44,797 nt of DNA from Mixta sp. Marseille-Q2659 (lineage in GTDB: Bacteria; Pseudomonadota; Gammaproteobacteria; Enterobacterales; Enterobacteriaceae): NCBI RefSeq assembly GCF_940807255.1, contig NZ_CALNWY010000031.1, positions 1-44,797 of the forward strand, in the 5' to 3' direction. A program made the translations under genes and the position numbers. Each line of letters opens with the position of its first letter. The stretch's first letter is position 1. The notes below the pieces were generated by a model. It ran no database searches and was not told the origin of the DNA. It worked only from the letters and a program-made list of their open reading frames with translations. Below, piece by piece: positions 1-11,515 of this stretch.

Positions 1-57
1 CATGTGTTAGGCCTGCCGCCAGCGTTCAATCTGAGCCATGATCAAACTCTTCAATTA
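1..57 (-). rRNA. rrs: 16S ribosomal RNA, 5' end only
   Basis: On the minus strand the sequence reads TTGAAGAGTTTGATCATGGC and continues into GCTCAG and CGCTGGCGGCAGGCC, the universal first bases of bacterial 16S rRNA. Only the first ~57 nucleotides of the mature RNA are present and the gene runs off the left edge. The mature 5' end is placed by comparison with E. coli. The gene is divergent from purH, matching rrnE in E. coli. The break inside a multicopy rRNA gene suggests that the left edge of the window is a contig end. Confidence 0.95.
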
Positions 58-179
58 AAAGTCTGATGCTCAAAGAAAAACGTCGTAATGAATTACGTGT
101 TCACTCTTCAAGACTTGATACTGCAAGTTTTTTTTTGCGTATCCCGTCCGTGAGTGCCCACACAGATTGTCTGATAAAT

Positions 180-190
180 TGTTAAAGAGC
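180..190 (-). promoter_or_regulatory. rRNA leader boxA antitermination site
   Basis: The minus strand reads GCTCTTTAACA, the rrn leader boxA that loads NusB/NusE and the antitermination complex. It lies between promoter P2 and the 16S start, and the following bases (AATTTATCAGACAATCTG) match the conserved enterobacterial rrn leader. The leader from about 58 to 230 also supplies the 5' strand of the pre-16S processing stem. Confidence 0.8.
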
Positions 191-230
191 GGTGCGACCG
201 GCGCTTCGTGCCGTTGCCGCGAGGTGGCGT

Positions 231-258
231 ATATTACGCTTTCCTCTTTCAGAGTCAA
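231..258 (-). promoter_or_regulatory. rRNA operon promoter P2
   Basis: Minus strand: -35 TTGACT (258-253), 16-base spacer, -10 TAATAT (236-231). Position and sequence follow the enterobacterial rrn P2 promoter, which gives basal rRNA transcription, about 100 bases downstream of P1. Confidence 0.75.
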
Positions 259-353
259 CCTCTTTTTTCAGAAGTTTTTCTCCGGCGATTCAGAACTGCT
301 GAACCGCTCAACACCGCGTGGCGTAAGCCGTTGTACCGTGTCGATGGAGGCGC

Positions 354-381
354 ATTATAGGGAGTTCTCGCCGGGCCGCAA
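354..381 (-). promoter_or_regulatory. rRNA operon promoter P1
   Basis: Minus strand: -35 TTGCGG (381-376), 16-base spacer, perfect -10 TATAAT (359-354), followed by the GC-rich discriminator GCGCC typical of stringently controlled rrn P1 promoters. An AT-rich stretch upstream (about 382-405) is the expected place for an UP element and Fis sites; I cannot define individual Fis sites. Confidence 0.85.
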
Positions 382-435
382 CCGCTAAATTGCAATAAAT
401 TGACTGTTTGCTGCAATCCTCAGCAAAACCGGGGT

Positions 436-466
436 TTATACACAGTTATCCACAGAATTATGCACG
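436..466 (+). promoter_or_regulatory. cluster of three DnaA-box-like sites
   Basis: TTATACACA (436-444) and TTATCCACA (446-454) both match the DnaA consensus TTATNCACA and are separated by one base. TTATGCACG (458-466) matches at 8 of 9 positions. All three point the same way. They sit between rrn P1 and the purH operator, so bound DnaA could affect either promoter; that effect is inference. Confidence 0.6.
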
Positions 467-498
467 AACCGCGGGCACTGCAATTTTAGGCGAGCATC

Positions 499-514
499 GC
501 GCAAACGTTTTCGC
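499..514 (+). promoter_or_regulatory. PurR operator of purHD
   Basis: GCGCAAACGTTTTCGC matches the PUR box ACGCAAACGTTTNCGT with an intact CAAACGTTT core. It lies about 120 bases upstream of purH, next to a possible -10 (TACAAT, 515-520). Purine-bound PurR at this site would repress purHD, as known in E. coli. The transcript would have a ~110-base leader that includes a small GCCCC/GGGGC hairpin at 540-553. Confidence 0.8.
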
Positions 515-636
515 TACAATGCCAGCCGATGTGAATAATGCCCCTGACGGGGCGTTACCTGAAACTTAAGCTGATAACCGTTAAGTTTGATGTAACGCTC
601 TTTACTTGCGAACCAAAGCCAAGGGATAAAACCACC

Positions 637-2226
637 ATGCAACAACCTCGTCCTGTACGCCGCGCTCTGCTCAGCGTGTCTGATAAAGCCGGTATCGTCG
701 AATTCGCTCAGGCGCTCTCCCAACGAGGCGTGGAACTGCTTTCTACTGGCGGCACCGCGCGCCTGCTGGCTGACGCTGGCCTGCCGGTTACTGAAGTGTC
801 TGATTACACCGGTTTCCCGGAAATGATGGATGGACGCGTTAAAACTCTGCATCCAAAGGTTCATGGCGGCATTCTTGGCCGTCGCGGTCAGGATGATGAA
901 ATCATGGCGCAGCATCAGATCGCGCCGATTGATATGGTTGTTGTTAACCTTTATCCCTTTGCAGAAACCGTCGCGCGTGAAGGCTGTTCACTGGAAGATG
1001 CGGTCGAAAATATTGATATTGGCGGACCGACGATGGTGCGCTCAGCAGCGAAGAACCATAAAGATGTCGCCATTGTGGTTAAGAGCAGCGACTACCAGGC
1101 TATCGTTGCCGAGCTGGACGCTAACGACAATTCCCTGACCTTAGAAACCCGTTTCGATCTGGCCATTAAGGCATTTGAACATACCGCCGCTTACGACAGC
1201 ATGATCGCCAACTACTTTGGCAGCATGGTTCCTGCCTACCATGGCGAAAGCACGGCTCCGTCAGGTCGCTTCCCGCGCACCTTAAATCTCAACTTTATTA
1301 AAAAGCAGGATATGCGCTACGGTGAGAACAGCCACCAGCAGGCGGCTTTCTATATAGAAGAAGAAATTAAAGAGGCATCCGTCGCTACGGCACAGCAGCT
1401 TCAGGGCAAAGCGCTCTCCTACAACAATATTGCCGATACCGATGCGGCGCTGGAGTGCGTAAAAGAATTCAGCGAACCCGCCTGCGTTATCGTTAAGCAT
1501 GCCAACCCGTGCGGCGTGGCGGTAGGCGATTCCGTACTGGAAGCCTATGAGCGCGCCTATAAAACCGATCCTACTTCCGCCTTCGGTGGCATTATTGCTT
1601 TTAACCGCGAGCTGGATGAAGCGACCGCGCAGGCTATTATCAGCCGTCAGTTTGTGGAAGTCATTATCGCCCCTTCCGCCAGTGATGCAGCGCTGAAAGT
1701 CACTGCCGCCAAACAAAACGTACGCATCCTGACCTGCGGCGCCTGGCAGCAGCGCGTTGCCGGGCTCGATTTTAAACGTGTTAACGGCGGTCTGCTGGTG
1801 CAGGATCGCGATCTGGGTATGGTTGACCGTAGCCAGCTGCGCGTGGTTAGCAAACGTCAGCCGAGCGAGCAGGAATTGCGTGACGCCCTCTTCTGCTGGA
1901 AGGTCGCCAAGTTTGTTAAATCCAACGCTATTGTTTACGCGCGCGATAATATGACGGTCGGCATCGGCGCCGGTCAGATGAGCCGCGTCTACTCAGCAAA
2001 AATTGCCGGCATTAAAGCGGGTGATGAAGGGCTGGAAGTGAAAGGCTGCGCCATGGCTTCCGATGCGTTCTTCCCGTTCCGTGACGGCATCGATGCCGCC
2101 GCCGCCGTTGGCGTTAGCTGCGTGATCCAACCGGGCGGTTCAATTCGCGATGATGAAGTAATTGCCGCTGCAGATGAACACGGCATTGCTATGATCTTTA
2201 CCGATATGCGTCATTTCCGCCATTAA
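637..2226 (+). CDS. purH: bifunctional AICAR formyltransferase / IMP cyclohydrolase
   Basis: PurH catalyses the last two steps of IMP synthesis in the cytoplasm: formylation of AICAR by 10-formyl-tetrahydrofolate, then ring closure to IMP. The 529-residue product equals the E. coli length. The N-terminal third is the MGS-like cyclohydrolase domain ([14 protein letters not shown]). The C-terminal part is the transformylase, with the KHANPCG motif (Lys287-His288) that holds catalytic residues. The reading frame is open back to 538, but I chose ATG 637 because AAGGGA precedes it and the protein then starts [12 protein letters not shown] like the family; the upstream 33 codons show no homology. 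It is first in the purHD operon, with purD 17 bases downstream, under the PurR box at 499. Confidence 0.98.
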   Translation: MQQPRPVRRALLSVSDKAGIVEFAQALSQRGVELLSTGGTARLLADAGLPVTEVSDYTGFPEMMDGRVKTLHPKVHGGILGRRGQDDEIMAQHQIAPIDMVVVNLYPFAETVAREGCSLEDAVENIDIGGPTMVRSAAKNHKDVAIVVKSSDYQAIVAELDANDNSLTLETRFDLAIKAFEHTAAYDSMIANYFGSMVPAYHGESTAPSGRFPRTLNLNFIKKQDMRYGENSHQQAAFYIEEEIKEASVATAQQLQGKALSYNNIADTDAALECVKEFSEPACVIVKHANPCGVAVGDSVLEAYERAYKTDPTSAFGGIIAFNRELDEATAQAIISRQFVEVIIAPSASDAALKVTAAKQNVRILTCGAWQQRVAGLDFKRVNGGLLVQDRDLGMVDRSQLRVVSKRQPSEQELRDALFCWKVAKFVKSNAIVYARDNMTVGIGAGQMSRVYSAKIAGIKAGDEGLEVKGCAMASDAFFPFRDGIDAAAAVGVSCVIQPGGSIRDDEVIAAADEHGIAMIFTDMRHFRH

Positions 2227-2243
2227 TCGCCCGGAGAGAATAA

Positions 2244-3524
2244 ATGAACATTTTAATTATTGGTAACGGCGGCCGCGAGCATGCGCTGGCATGGAAAGCG
2301 GCGCAGTCTCCGCTGGCCGATCGCGTTTTTGTCGCACCAGGTAATGCAGGCACTGCCCTGGAGCCCGCACTGCAGAATGTGGATATTGCCGCCACGGACA
2401 TTCCGGCGCTGCTGAGTTTCGCTCAGCAAGAAAAGATAGATCTCACTATCGTTGGCCCGGAAGCACCGCTGGTAAAAGGTGTGGTTGACGCTTTCCGTAA
2501 AGCTGGGCTGAAAATCTTCGGCCCAACCAAAGCGGCCGCGCAGCTGGAAGGCTCCAAGGCGTTTACCAAAGATTTCCTTGCCCGTCATCAGATCCCGACG
2601 GCGGAATACCAGAACTTCACCGATGTTGAGCTGGCGCTGCAATACGTGCATGCCAAAGGCGCGCCGATCGTTATCAAAGCGGATGGTCTGGCTGCTGGTA
2701 AAGGCGTGATCGTCGCAATGACGCTGGAAGAAGCGGAAGCCGCCGTGCGCGATATGTTGGCGGGCAATGCTTTTGGCGATGCCGGTCATCGCATCGTGGT
2801 GGAAGAGTTCCTCGACGGCGAAGAAGCGAGCTTTATCGTAATGGTGGATGGCGAGCATGTGCTGCCGATGGCCACCAGCCAGGATCATAAGCGCGTGGGC
2901 GATGGCGATACCGGGCCGAATACTGGCGGAATGGGCGCTTACTCCCCTGCTCCGGTGGTCACACCGGAAATCCACCAGCGCGTTATGGATGAGGTCATCT
3001 GGCCAACGGTGCGTGGCATGGCGGCGGAAGGTAATGTTTATACCGGTTTTCTCTATGCCGGACTGATGATTGGTCAGGATGGCCAGCCGAAAGTGATCGA
3101 ATTCAACTGCCGCTTTGGCGACCCGGAAACGCAGCCGATTATGCTGCGTTTGCAATCCGATCTGGTTGAGCTGTGCCTGGCGGCCTGTGAGGGCAAACTG
3201 GACGAGAAGGATTCCCTCTGGGATGAACGTCCAGCGCTGGGCGTCGTGCTGGCTGCAGGCGGCTATCCGGGCGATTATCGCACTGGCGACGTGATTCATG
3301 GCTTGCCGCTGGAAGAAGTGCCGGATGGCAAAGTTTTCCATGCCGGAACGCGCCTTGAGAATGATGAGGTGCTGACCAATGGCGGACGTGTACTTTGCGT
3401 TACCGCACTCGGTACCGACGTTGCCGCAGCGCAACAGCGTGCTTATGAGCTGACCACACACATTTCATGGGAAGGTAGTTTCTGCCGCCGCGATATTGGC
3501 TATCGCGCCATCGGACGTAAATAA
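2244..3524 (+). CDS. purD: phosphoribosylamine-glycine ligase (GAR synthetase)
   Basis: PurD joins glycine to 5-phosphoribosylamine using ATP, the second step of purine synthesis. The 426-residue protein (E. coli 429) is an ATP-grasp enzyme. It has the N-terminal GNGGREHAL motif, the ATP-binding stretch [13 protein letters not shown] near residues 141-153, GGMGAYSP and the metal-binding [10 protein letters not shown] near residue 290. The C-terminus [11 protein letters not shown] is typical. ATG 2244 follows GGAGAG at good spacing and lies 17 bases after purH, so the two genes are cotranscribed. Confidence 0.98.
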   Translation: MNILIIGNGGREHALAWKAAQSPLADRVFVAPGNAGTALEPALQNVDIAATDIPALLSFAQQEKIDLTIVGPEAPLVKGVVDAFRKAGLKIFGPTKAAAQLEGSKAFTKDFLARHQIPTAEYQNFTDVELALQYVHAKGAPIVIKADGLAAGKGVIVAMTLEEAEAAVRDMLAGNAFGDAGHRIVVEEFLDGEEASFIVMVDGEHVLPMATSQDHKRVGDGDTGPNTGGMGAYSPAPVVTPEIHQRVMDEVIWPTVRGMAAEGNVYTGFLYAGLMIGQDGQPKVIEFNCRFGDPETQPIMLRLQSDLVELCLAACEGKLDEKDSLWDERPALGVVLAAGGYPGDYRTGDVIHGLPLEEVPDGKVFHAGTRLENDEVLTNGGRVLCVTALGTDVAAAQQRAYELTTHISWEGSFCRRDIGYRAIGRK

Positions 3525-3532
3525 TCCCTTCT

Positions 3533-3558
3533 GCGGTTCCGCCAGCTGGCGGGGCCGC
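3533..3558 (+). terminator. possible purHD terminator
   Basis: An 11-pair stem (GCGGTTCCGCC / GGCGGGGCCGC, with two G-U pairs) and an AGCT loop start 8 bases after purD. Only a weak T-containing tail follows (CATTTC), so intrinsic termination may be partial. It separates purD from the convergent yjaH. Confidence 0.45.
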
Positions 3559-3572
3559 CATTTCACACTGCG

Positions 3573-4217
3573 CTAAAAATCCGCCTCCTGCGGCTCCCAC
3601 TGGCAATCATCTTCCGTTGTCATATCGAGCAACTGCGTATCATTAGGCGCTTCGAGCCAGGCCACGTTTACCCTTTCTCCGGCACGATGCTGAAACTGAC
3701 GTATCCTCTGCCATTCACTCTCATCCAGCATTGGGCTGACCTGCTCGTTCTGACAGGTTTGCAGCCTGTTGCCGCTCTGCCAACGCCCCTGCTTTAACAG
3801 GACACGTCCGGCCAACAGCGCATCGCTGATGCGTAACATACGCTGTGCATCGAATTTATAAAGCTCGACGGTCTGTTCGTTCACGGCTTCGCGCCGTCCC
3901 GCCAGCTGACGCTGCATAAAACTTAAGCTGCCGTCACCATCAAAACGTAAGGTCACATCATCCGGCTGCGCGCCGCTGAGATGTCGTTTAATGCTGGTAA
4001 GGTTGCCATTTTGCCAGCCGTATTCCGTAAAGACGGCGGCACCGCCCTGGAAGGGTCTGAATACCGTTAGCATATGCACGCTATGAGGCTGATTTTTGCG
4101 CCAGATGCGTACCGCGCCGCGATCGGCCAGATAGCCGCTGGCGGTAAAATCAGGCAGCGAAGGCTGCGAACTACAGCCTGCCAGCAGTAACGTCAGAAGT
4201 GCCACTAGCCGCTTCAT
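3573..4217 (-). CDS. yjaH: DUF1481 lipoprotein YjaH
   Basis: This 214-residue protein begins with a lipoprotein signal: MKRL, a hydrophobic run, then the lipobox LLAGC, so Cys15 should be lipidated and the protein anchored to a membrane facing the periplasm. The rest is the DUF1481 family (E. coli YjaH), whose function is unknown to me. In E. coli it likewise follows hupA. Here it starts 85 bases after the hupA stop, beyond a clear terminator, so expression may depend on readthrough or its own promoter. Its stop faces purD across 48 bases. Confidence 0.85.
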   Translation of the reverse strand: MKRLVALLTLLLAGCSSQPSLPDFTASGYLADRGAVRIWRKNQPHSVHMLTVFRPFQGGAAVFTEYGWQNGNLTSIKRHLSGAQPDDVTLRFDGDGSLSFMQRQLAGRREAVNEQTVELYKFDAQRMLRISDALLAGRVLLKQGRWQSGNRLQTCQNEQVSPMLDESEWQRIRQFQHRAGERVNVAWLEAPNDTQLLDMTTEDDCQWEPQEADF

Positions 4218-4244
4218 GATGCTCCGTTATCACAATAGACGACA

Positions 4245-4276
4245 CAAAAACAAAAGGGCGACAATAATTGCCGCCC
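4245..4276 (-). terminator. hupA intrinsic terminator
   Basis: On the minus strand, GGGCGGCAA-TTA-TTGTCGCCC (one G-U pair) is followed by TTTTGTTTTTG. It starts 26 bases after the hupA stop and is a strong Rho-independent terminator. Confidence 0.85.
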
Positions 4277-4302
4277 TCGTTAAACCTTTCACTGCAACGC
4301 GA

Positions 4303-4575
4303 TTACTTAACGGCGTCTTTCAGTGCTTTACCAGATACGAATGCCGGTACGTTAGCAGCAGCAATTTTGATTTCTTTGCCAGTCTGCGGGTTGCGGCCAG
4401 TGCGCTCAGCACGGTGGTTAACTTTAAAAGTACCAAAACCAACCAGTTGTACAGCATCACCATCTTTCAGAGACTCGGTAATTGCAGCCAGGGTGGATTC
4501 CAGCGCAGCTTTAGCCTGGGACTTGGAGAGATCCGCTTTCTCTGCAATTACATCAATCAGTTGAGTCTTGTTCAT
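4303..4575 (-). CDS. hupA: DNA-binding protein HU, alpha subunit
   Basis: HU is a small nucleoid protein that bends and compacts DNA as a dimer. The 90 residues match E. coli HU-alpha almost throughout, starting [14 protein letters not shown] and including the DNA-binding arm signature [10 protein letters not shown] with the intercalating proline. Length and sequence fit HupA rather than HupB. AAGGA precedes the start at good spacing. The 188-base gap to yjaG should hold the promoter; a weak candidate on the minus strand is TTCACA-N18-TACATT around 4690-4720. A strong terminator follows the gene. Confidence 0.97.
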   Translation of the reverse strand: MNKTQLIDVIAEKADLSKSQAKAALESTLAAITESLKDGDAVQLVGFGTFKVNHRAERTGRNPQTGKEIKIAAANVPAFVSGKALKDAVK

Positions 4576-4763
4576 AAGTTATCCTTACAGTGTATTTATC
4601 GCTTGCTAAGCATCGAGTGCGAGGGAATAGCCAGATTCTGACACTCTTCAGCCTGCACGCACCGATAGCCACATTTTTCAGCCCCCCAAATGTAGACCAG
4701 ACAGGGGGCGGATGTGAAGCCTTTAGGCACGACAATTCAGGCGTGAAGTCACGTTTTATCGCC

Positions 4764-5354
4764 TTATTGCTCTATTTTTATACCGATGTTACTTATTGCG
4801 ACTTCCCGCAGGTCAGAACGTAGTCCTTTTATCAAATCCAGGTCCCGCTCTTCACAGGCTGCCAGCAGGCGGAAAATCTCCCACTGCGCGTCCCATTCCT
4901 CTTCAATCGCCGGCAATGCGCCCAGCTCTTCATCGGTCATTTCCCGACCAGCCTGCGTCATTTCCAGCATGGCGACCGTCGTAATCGATGTCTCGCTCAC
5001 CTCAATCGCATGTTCCAGTGTTTCTCCGCTCAGGCGCGAATGCACCAGCTCGCTTAACGCAACGCAGGCGTCGATGGCGGGATAAACGCCATACACATCG
5101 AAATCGTCCGCCAGCGGAATCGCCTCTTCCAGCTTCTCCAGCTGGCTGTCGAAATTGATTTTGGCATCCTTTACCGTCAGCGACTCCCAGATCAGATCGA
5201 GAATACGACGATAAAGCTGCGCATCGGCAAACTGCGTTTGCTGACAAAACGCCCAGTAATTGGGATAGAGGCGCTCGCACAGGCAGGCCATAAAAGTGAC
5301 GTGCTGCCAGCTTTCCAGCTTTTCGAGGCGTAAATGAATGGGGTTACGTAACAT
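4764..5354 (-). CDS. yjaG: DUF416 family protein YjaG
   Basis: This 196-residue acidic, helix-rich cytoplasmic protein matches E. coli YjaG (DUF416). Its start is the typical MLRNPIHLRLEKLESWQHVTFMA order of residues. I see no signal peptide, membrane segment or catalytic motif, and I know no established function. It sits between nfi (62 bases upstream) and hupA, the same order as in E. coli, and may belong to the hemE-nfi-yjaG transcription unit. Confidence 0.85.
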   Translation of the reverse strand: MLRNPIHLRLEKLESWQHVTFMACLCERLYPNYWAFCQQTQFADAQLYRRILDLIWESLTVKDAKINFDSQLEKLEEAIPLADDFDVYGVYPAIDACVALSELVHSRLSGETLEHAIEVSETSITTVAMLEMTQAGREMTDEELGALPAIEEEWDAQWEIFRLLAACEERDLDLIKGLRSDLREVAISNIGIKIEQ

Positions 5355-5416
5355 GATAAGGTCTCTTCGGCATCATTCTGGCGGCAGTGTAACGCAAAAG
5401 AAACCTTCCGGCACGG

Positions 5417-6082
5417 CTAACCCTTCTGCCAGCGTACAAAGGCGGCGCGCTCTGAAGCAACGGCGTCGGCCCAGCGTGTCGGCTCCGGCAAACGGTAGCC
5501 CGCCATGCATTTTTGCACCCACTCCAGCGCGGTATCGATGCTGACACGATGGCCAGTAGAGACGAACAGCGGATTGCAGCGTTTTTTACTGCGCCAGACC
5601 CAGCCGATTTTCTCGCCTTTATCCATTAGCGGCTGTTGCGAACCCGGCTCATCATCCAGCGGTTCAAAGCGTCCGCACAGGCGGCGCTTCGCCACGCCGA
5701 TAGTCGGCACATCCACCAGCATACCGAAATGACTGGCGACGCCGAGCCTGCGCGGATGGGAAATGCCATGGCCATCAACAAACAGCAGGTCAGGTTTTTG
5801 TTCCAGCAGCTCCCAGGCCGCCAGCAGCGCGGGATATTCACGGAAAGAAAGGAAGCCGGGGATGTAAGGCATGATGGTGGCGATGCGCGCCACCTTATAT
5901 TCAACAAGCTTCAGCGAAGGATATTCCAGAATGACCATGGCGGCGCGCGTAACGTCGCCGCCCTGCTCGAATCCTACGTCCGCGCCGCCAATCAGGCGCG
6001 GCGGCATCACATCGAAATCATCATGACGCACCACTTCCGCGGCGCGTTGTAGCTGTTCGGCTCGTAATGCCTGTATATCCAT
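5417..6082 (-). CDS. nfi: endonuclease V (deoxyinosine 3' endonuclease)
   Basis: Endonuclease V nicks DNA at the second phosphodiester bond 3' of deoxyinosine and starts repair of deaminated adenine. The 221-residue protein (E. coli 223) has the acidic metal-binding triad in family context: Asp35 in GGADVGFEQ, Glu82 in SFREYP and Asp103 in FVDGHG. The [11 protein letters not shown] wedge motif is intact. The start ATG lies 2 bases beyond the hemE stop, so translation is probably coupled to hemE. Confidence 0.97.
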   Translation of the reverse strand: MDIQALRAEQLQRAAEVVRHDDFDVMPPRLIGGADVGFEQGGDVTRAAMVILEYPSLKLVEYKVARIATIMPYIPGFLSFREYPALLAAWELLEQKPDLLFVDGHGISHPRRLGVASHFGMLVDVPTIGVAKRRLCGRFEPLDDEPGSQQPLMDKGEKIGWVWRSKKRCNPLFVSTGHRVSIDTALEWVQKCMAGYRLPEPTRWADAVASERAAFVRWQKG

Positions 6083-6084
6083 AT

Positions 6085-7152
6085 CTACTCCTTGTGATAA
6101 GGACGTGACAGCCGATGCACCGCCTCCACAAATGCGCCTGCATGTTCAGGCGGTACATCCTGATGGATGCCATGTCCTAAGTTAAATACGTGCCCGTCGC
6201 CCTGGCCGAAGCCTTCAAGGATCGTCGCCACTTCCTGCTCAATGCGCGCAGGGGATGCATAAAGCATAGACGGATCCATATTGCCTTGCAGAGCGACCTT
6301 GTCGCCAACGCGACGGCGCGCATCGGCAATATCGGTGGTCCAGTCCAGCCCCAGTGCATCACAACCGGTCGCTGCCATCGCCTCCAGCCACTGGCCGCCG
6401 CCTTTGGTAAACAGCGTTACCGGTACGCGGCGTCCTTCATTTTCACGCAGCAGGCCATCAACGATTTTATGCATATAGCGCAGCGAAAATTCCTGATAAT
6501 CACGACCGGTCAGCACGCCGCCCCAGGTATCGAAAATCATTACCGACTGCGCGCCGGCGCGGATCTGCGCATTCAGATAGAGCGTGACGCTGTCGGCCAG
6601 CTTATCGAGCATTGCATGCAGCGTCGCGGGCTCGGCATACATCATTTTTTTAATTTTGGTGAAGGCTTTGCTACTGCCGCCTTCCACCATATAGGTCGCC
6701 AGCGTCCAGGGACTGCCCGAAAAACCGATCAGCGGCACCGCGCCCTGCAAATTTTTGCGAATGGTGCGTACCGCGTTCATCACATAGCCCAGCTCCTGCT
6801 CAGGATCGGGCACCGGCAGTTTATCGACGTCAGCCCGGCAGGTAATTGGCGAAGCAAAGCGCGGGCCTTCACCGGCTTCAAAGAACAGCCCTAATCCCAT
6901 CGCATCCGGGATGGTTAAGATGTCAGAGAACAGGATTGCCGCATCCAGAGGATAACGACGCAGCGGCTGTAGCGTGACTTCGCAAGCCAGCTCGGCATTT
7001 TTGCACAGCGACATAAAATCACCGGCCTGCGCGCGCGTGGCTTTATATTCCGGCAGATAGCGTCCGGCCTGACGCATCATCCATACCGGCGTCATATCTA
7101 CCGGCTGGCGTAACAGGGCACGCAGGTAACGATCGTTTTTTAATTCGCTCAT
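6085..7152 (-). CDS. hemE: uroporphyrinogen decarboxylase
   Basis: HemE removes four acetate carboxyl groups from uroporphyrinogen III to make coproporphyrinogen III in heme synthesis. The protein (355 residues from the chosen start; E. coli 354) shows the N-terminal [12 protein letters not shown] signature, the LFSDIL aspartate, the second signature [13 protein letters not shown], and the late [11 protein letters not shown] histidine region. Two adjacent ATGs exist (7155 and 7152). I chose the second because it gives [10 protein letters not shown], like E. coli [10 protein letters not shown], and puts GAGAGA 8 bases upstream. nfi follows after 2 bases. nudC ends 79 bases upstream on the same strand, so hemE may be cotranscribed with it. 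Confidence 0.97.
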   Translation of the reverse strand: MSELKNDRYLRALLRQPVDMTPVWMMRQAGRYLPEYKATRAQAGDFMSLCKNAELACEVTLQPLRRYPLDAAILFSDILTIPDAMGLGLFFEAGEGPRFASPITCRADVDKLPVPDPEQELGYVMNAVRTIRKNLQGAVPLIGFSGSPWTLATYMVEGGSSKAFTKIKKMMYAEPATLHAMLDKLADSVTLYLNAQIRAGAQSVMIFDTWGGVLTGRDYQEFSLRYMHKIVDGLLRENEGRRVPVTLFTKGGGQWLEAMAATGCDALGLDWTTDIADARRRVGDKVALQGNMDPSMLYASPARIEQEVATILEGFGQGDGHVFNLGHGIHQDVPPEHAGAFVEAVHRLSRPYHKE

Positions 7153-7234
7153 CATAAGGCTCTCTCAAATACAGGCGCCTGGTGGCAGCCGTTATGGCCG
7201 ACAGTTAAACAAGTTTGCTGCCCTGTCGCAACCG

Positions 7235-8014
7235 TTACGACTGTTCATCGGCCGCGCGGCATAGCGCCACCGTATCTTCAATCAGGCGGCGAGCGACGGT
7301 GCCCGCCGGCGGCAGTTGCGGCAGCGCGTCATAGCGGAACCAGTCGGCGTCAATCAGCTCGTTATTATCAATTTGCAGTTCGCCTTCATCATATTCCGCC
7401 ATAAACGCCATCATCAGCGAATGAGGAAAAGGCCACGGCTGTGAGGTGATATAGCGCAGATTTTTTATCCGCACGCTGCTCTCCTCCATCACCTCGCGCG
7501 CAACGGCTTGCTCCAGCGTTTCGCCAACTTCGACGAATCCCGCCAGCACGGTATAGATGCTGTTGCGATGGCGCGCATGCTGCGCCAGCAGAATCTTATC
7601 GTCACGCCGAATAGCGACGATGATGCAGGGCGCAATCTGAGGATAATAACGCTCACGACAGTGCCCACAGAGGCAGGCATTTTCACGCTTGCTGAGATGC
7701 ATCTCGTGACCGCAGTAGCCGCAGTAACGGTGCGAACGAATAAACTCGGCCAGCTGTACGCCGCGACCCGCCAGCTGAAACAGGCCGCTATCAAGATCGA
7801 TAATTTGCCGTACCGATCCCATATGTTCGCTGCGATTCTCGCGGATCAGCCAGACCGGATCGCCCTGCCATTCGCCAATCACCGCGCCTTGCGATCCCGC
7901 AAGCCCGAACGTTTCTGCCGTACCGAACGGTAATTCACCGTTTGGTAACCAAATTTTCTGTTCATGGCTGACAACCCACCAGCCAGCGTCTACGCTTGTA
8001 ATCGCACGTTCCAT
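7235..8014 (-). CDS. nudC: NAD-capped RNA hydrolase / NADH pyrophosphatase
   Basis: NudC cleaves the pyrophosphate of NADH and removes NAD caps from RNA 5' ends. The 259-residue protein has a zinc ribbon with Cys98/Cys101 and Cys116/Cys119, and a Nudix box at residues 159-181 with Glu174, Glu177 and Glu178 in place. The [10 protein letters not shown] motif that marks NADH-preferring Nudix enzymes is present. One difference from the Nudix consensus is Ser180 where a glycine is usual. The gene is divergent from rsd across 136 bases and precedes hemE on the same strand, as in E. coli. Confidence 0.96.
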   Translation of the reverse strand: MERAITSVDAGWWVVSHEQKIWLPNGELPFGTAETFGLAGSQGAVIGEWQGDPVWLIRENRSEHMGSVRQIIDLDSGLFQLAGRGVQLAEFIRSHRYCGYCGHEMHLSKRENACLCGHCRERYYPQIAPCIIVAIRRDDKILLAQHARHRNSIYTVLAGFVEVGETLEQAVAREVMEESSVRIKNLRYITSQPWPFPHSLMMAFMAEYDEGELQIDNNELIDADWFRYDALPQLPPAGTVARRLIEDTVALCRAADEQS

Positions 8015-8150
8015 AAAAGAAGTTCCTTTGCTTCAGCACTTTTGTGACTGGGGCCGTAATTATTCTTAAAAAAGGAACGGACACGGGACACAGCCTCTGT
8101 ACTGATGTTAAGTATAAGTAGCGGTAAGACTATAACCCACGGAGACAAAC

Positions 8151-8657
8151 ATGCTTAACCAGTTAGACGTTCTGACCGAGCGCGTAGGTGGCAGCAATGA
8201 ACTGGTAGATTTTTGGCTGAATGCGCGCAGGCAACTGTTAGTTGCTTATTATCAGGTTGTCGGTATTAAACCTAATAAAGAGTCTCTGACCGCCCTTGAC
8301 GAGAAAGCGCTCGACGATTTTTGTCAGAATCTGGTCGACTATCTTTCCACCGGTCATTTCAACATTTACGAACGTATTATTGAAGAGATGAACGGCGACA
8401 GCCCACTGCTGGCGGCGGCGCAAATCTATCCCGCGCTGCAGGGCAATACCGAAAAAATCATGCAGCTGTATGATTCACATCTGGAAGCGGCTATCGATCA
8501 CGATAACTGTCTGGAGTTCCAGCAGGCGCTCTCTGAAGTGGGCGAAGTGCTGGAAGCGCGTTTTACGCTGGAAGATAAGCTGATTCAGCTGGCCTTTGAA
8601 AACAATCTGGCTGCGCTGACGGCAGCTAACGATCAGGCGATCGCGCGCCCGGCTTAA
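8151..8657 (+). CDS. rsd: anti-sigma-70 factor Rsd
   Basis: Rsd binds region 4 of the housekeeping sigma factor and limits its use as growth slows. The 168-residue helical protein matches E. coli Rsd from its start (MLNQLDVLTERVGGSN) through the VDFWLNARRQLLVAYY helix. Its N-terminal two thirds carry the sigma-contacting helices; the C-terminus is family-typical. GGAGA precedes the ATG. The upstream 136-base gap is shared with divergent nudC. A strong terminator follows, so rsd is separate from thiC. Confidence 0.95.
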   Translation: MLNQLDVLTERVGGSNELVDFWLNARRQLLVAYYQVVGIKPNKESLTALDEKALDDFCQNLVDYLSTGHFNIYERIIEEMNGDSPLLAAAQIYPALQGNTEKIMQLYDSHLEAAIDHDNCLEFQQALSEVGEVLEARFTLEDKLIQLAFENNLAALTAANDQAIARPA

Positions 8658-8696
8658 AAGTTAATAATTTGTTATAATCCTTGTGATTTTTAAAAC

Positions 8697-8723
8697 GCCC
8701 CTTTATGCTGAAGGGGCTTTTTT
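8697..8723 (+). terminator. rsd intrinsic terminator
   Basis: A 7-pair stem GCCCCTT / AAGGGGC with a 7-base loop is followed by TTTTTT. It starts 40 bases after rsd. Confidence 0.9.
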
Positions 8724-8773
8724 ATGCCTTGTCGCAGCATCATGCGCGCAGGGTTGAGCGTTAGCTCACTTTC

Positions 8774-11507
<2,734 letters not shown>

Positions 11508-11515
<8 letters not shown>

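Noticed and set aside
538-636. Possible 33-residue N-terminal extension of PurH
   Set aside because: It covers the leader, has no homology to PurH, and a good ribosome-binding site precedes ATG 637.
2253-3461. 402-codon minus-strand frame antisense to purD
   Set aside because: A shadow of a clearly genuine purD; no start signal and no recognisable domain.
8673-8678. Perfect TATAAT between rsd and its terminator
   Set aside because: No acceptable -35 at 16-18 bases upstream, and any transcript would be stopped by the terminator 20 bases later.
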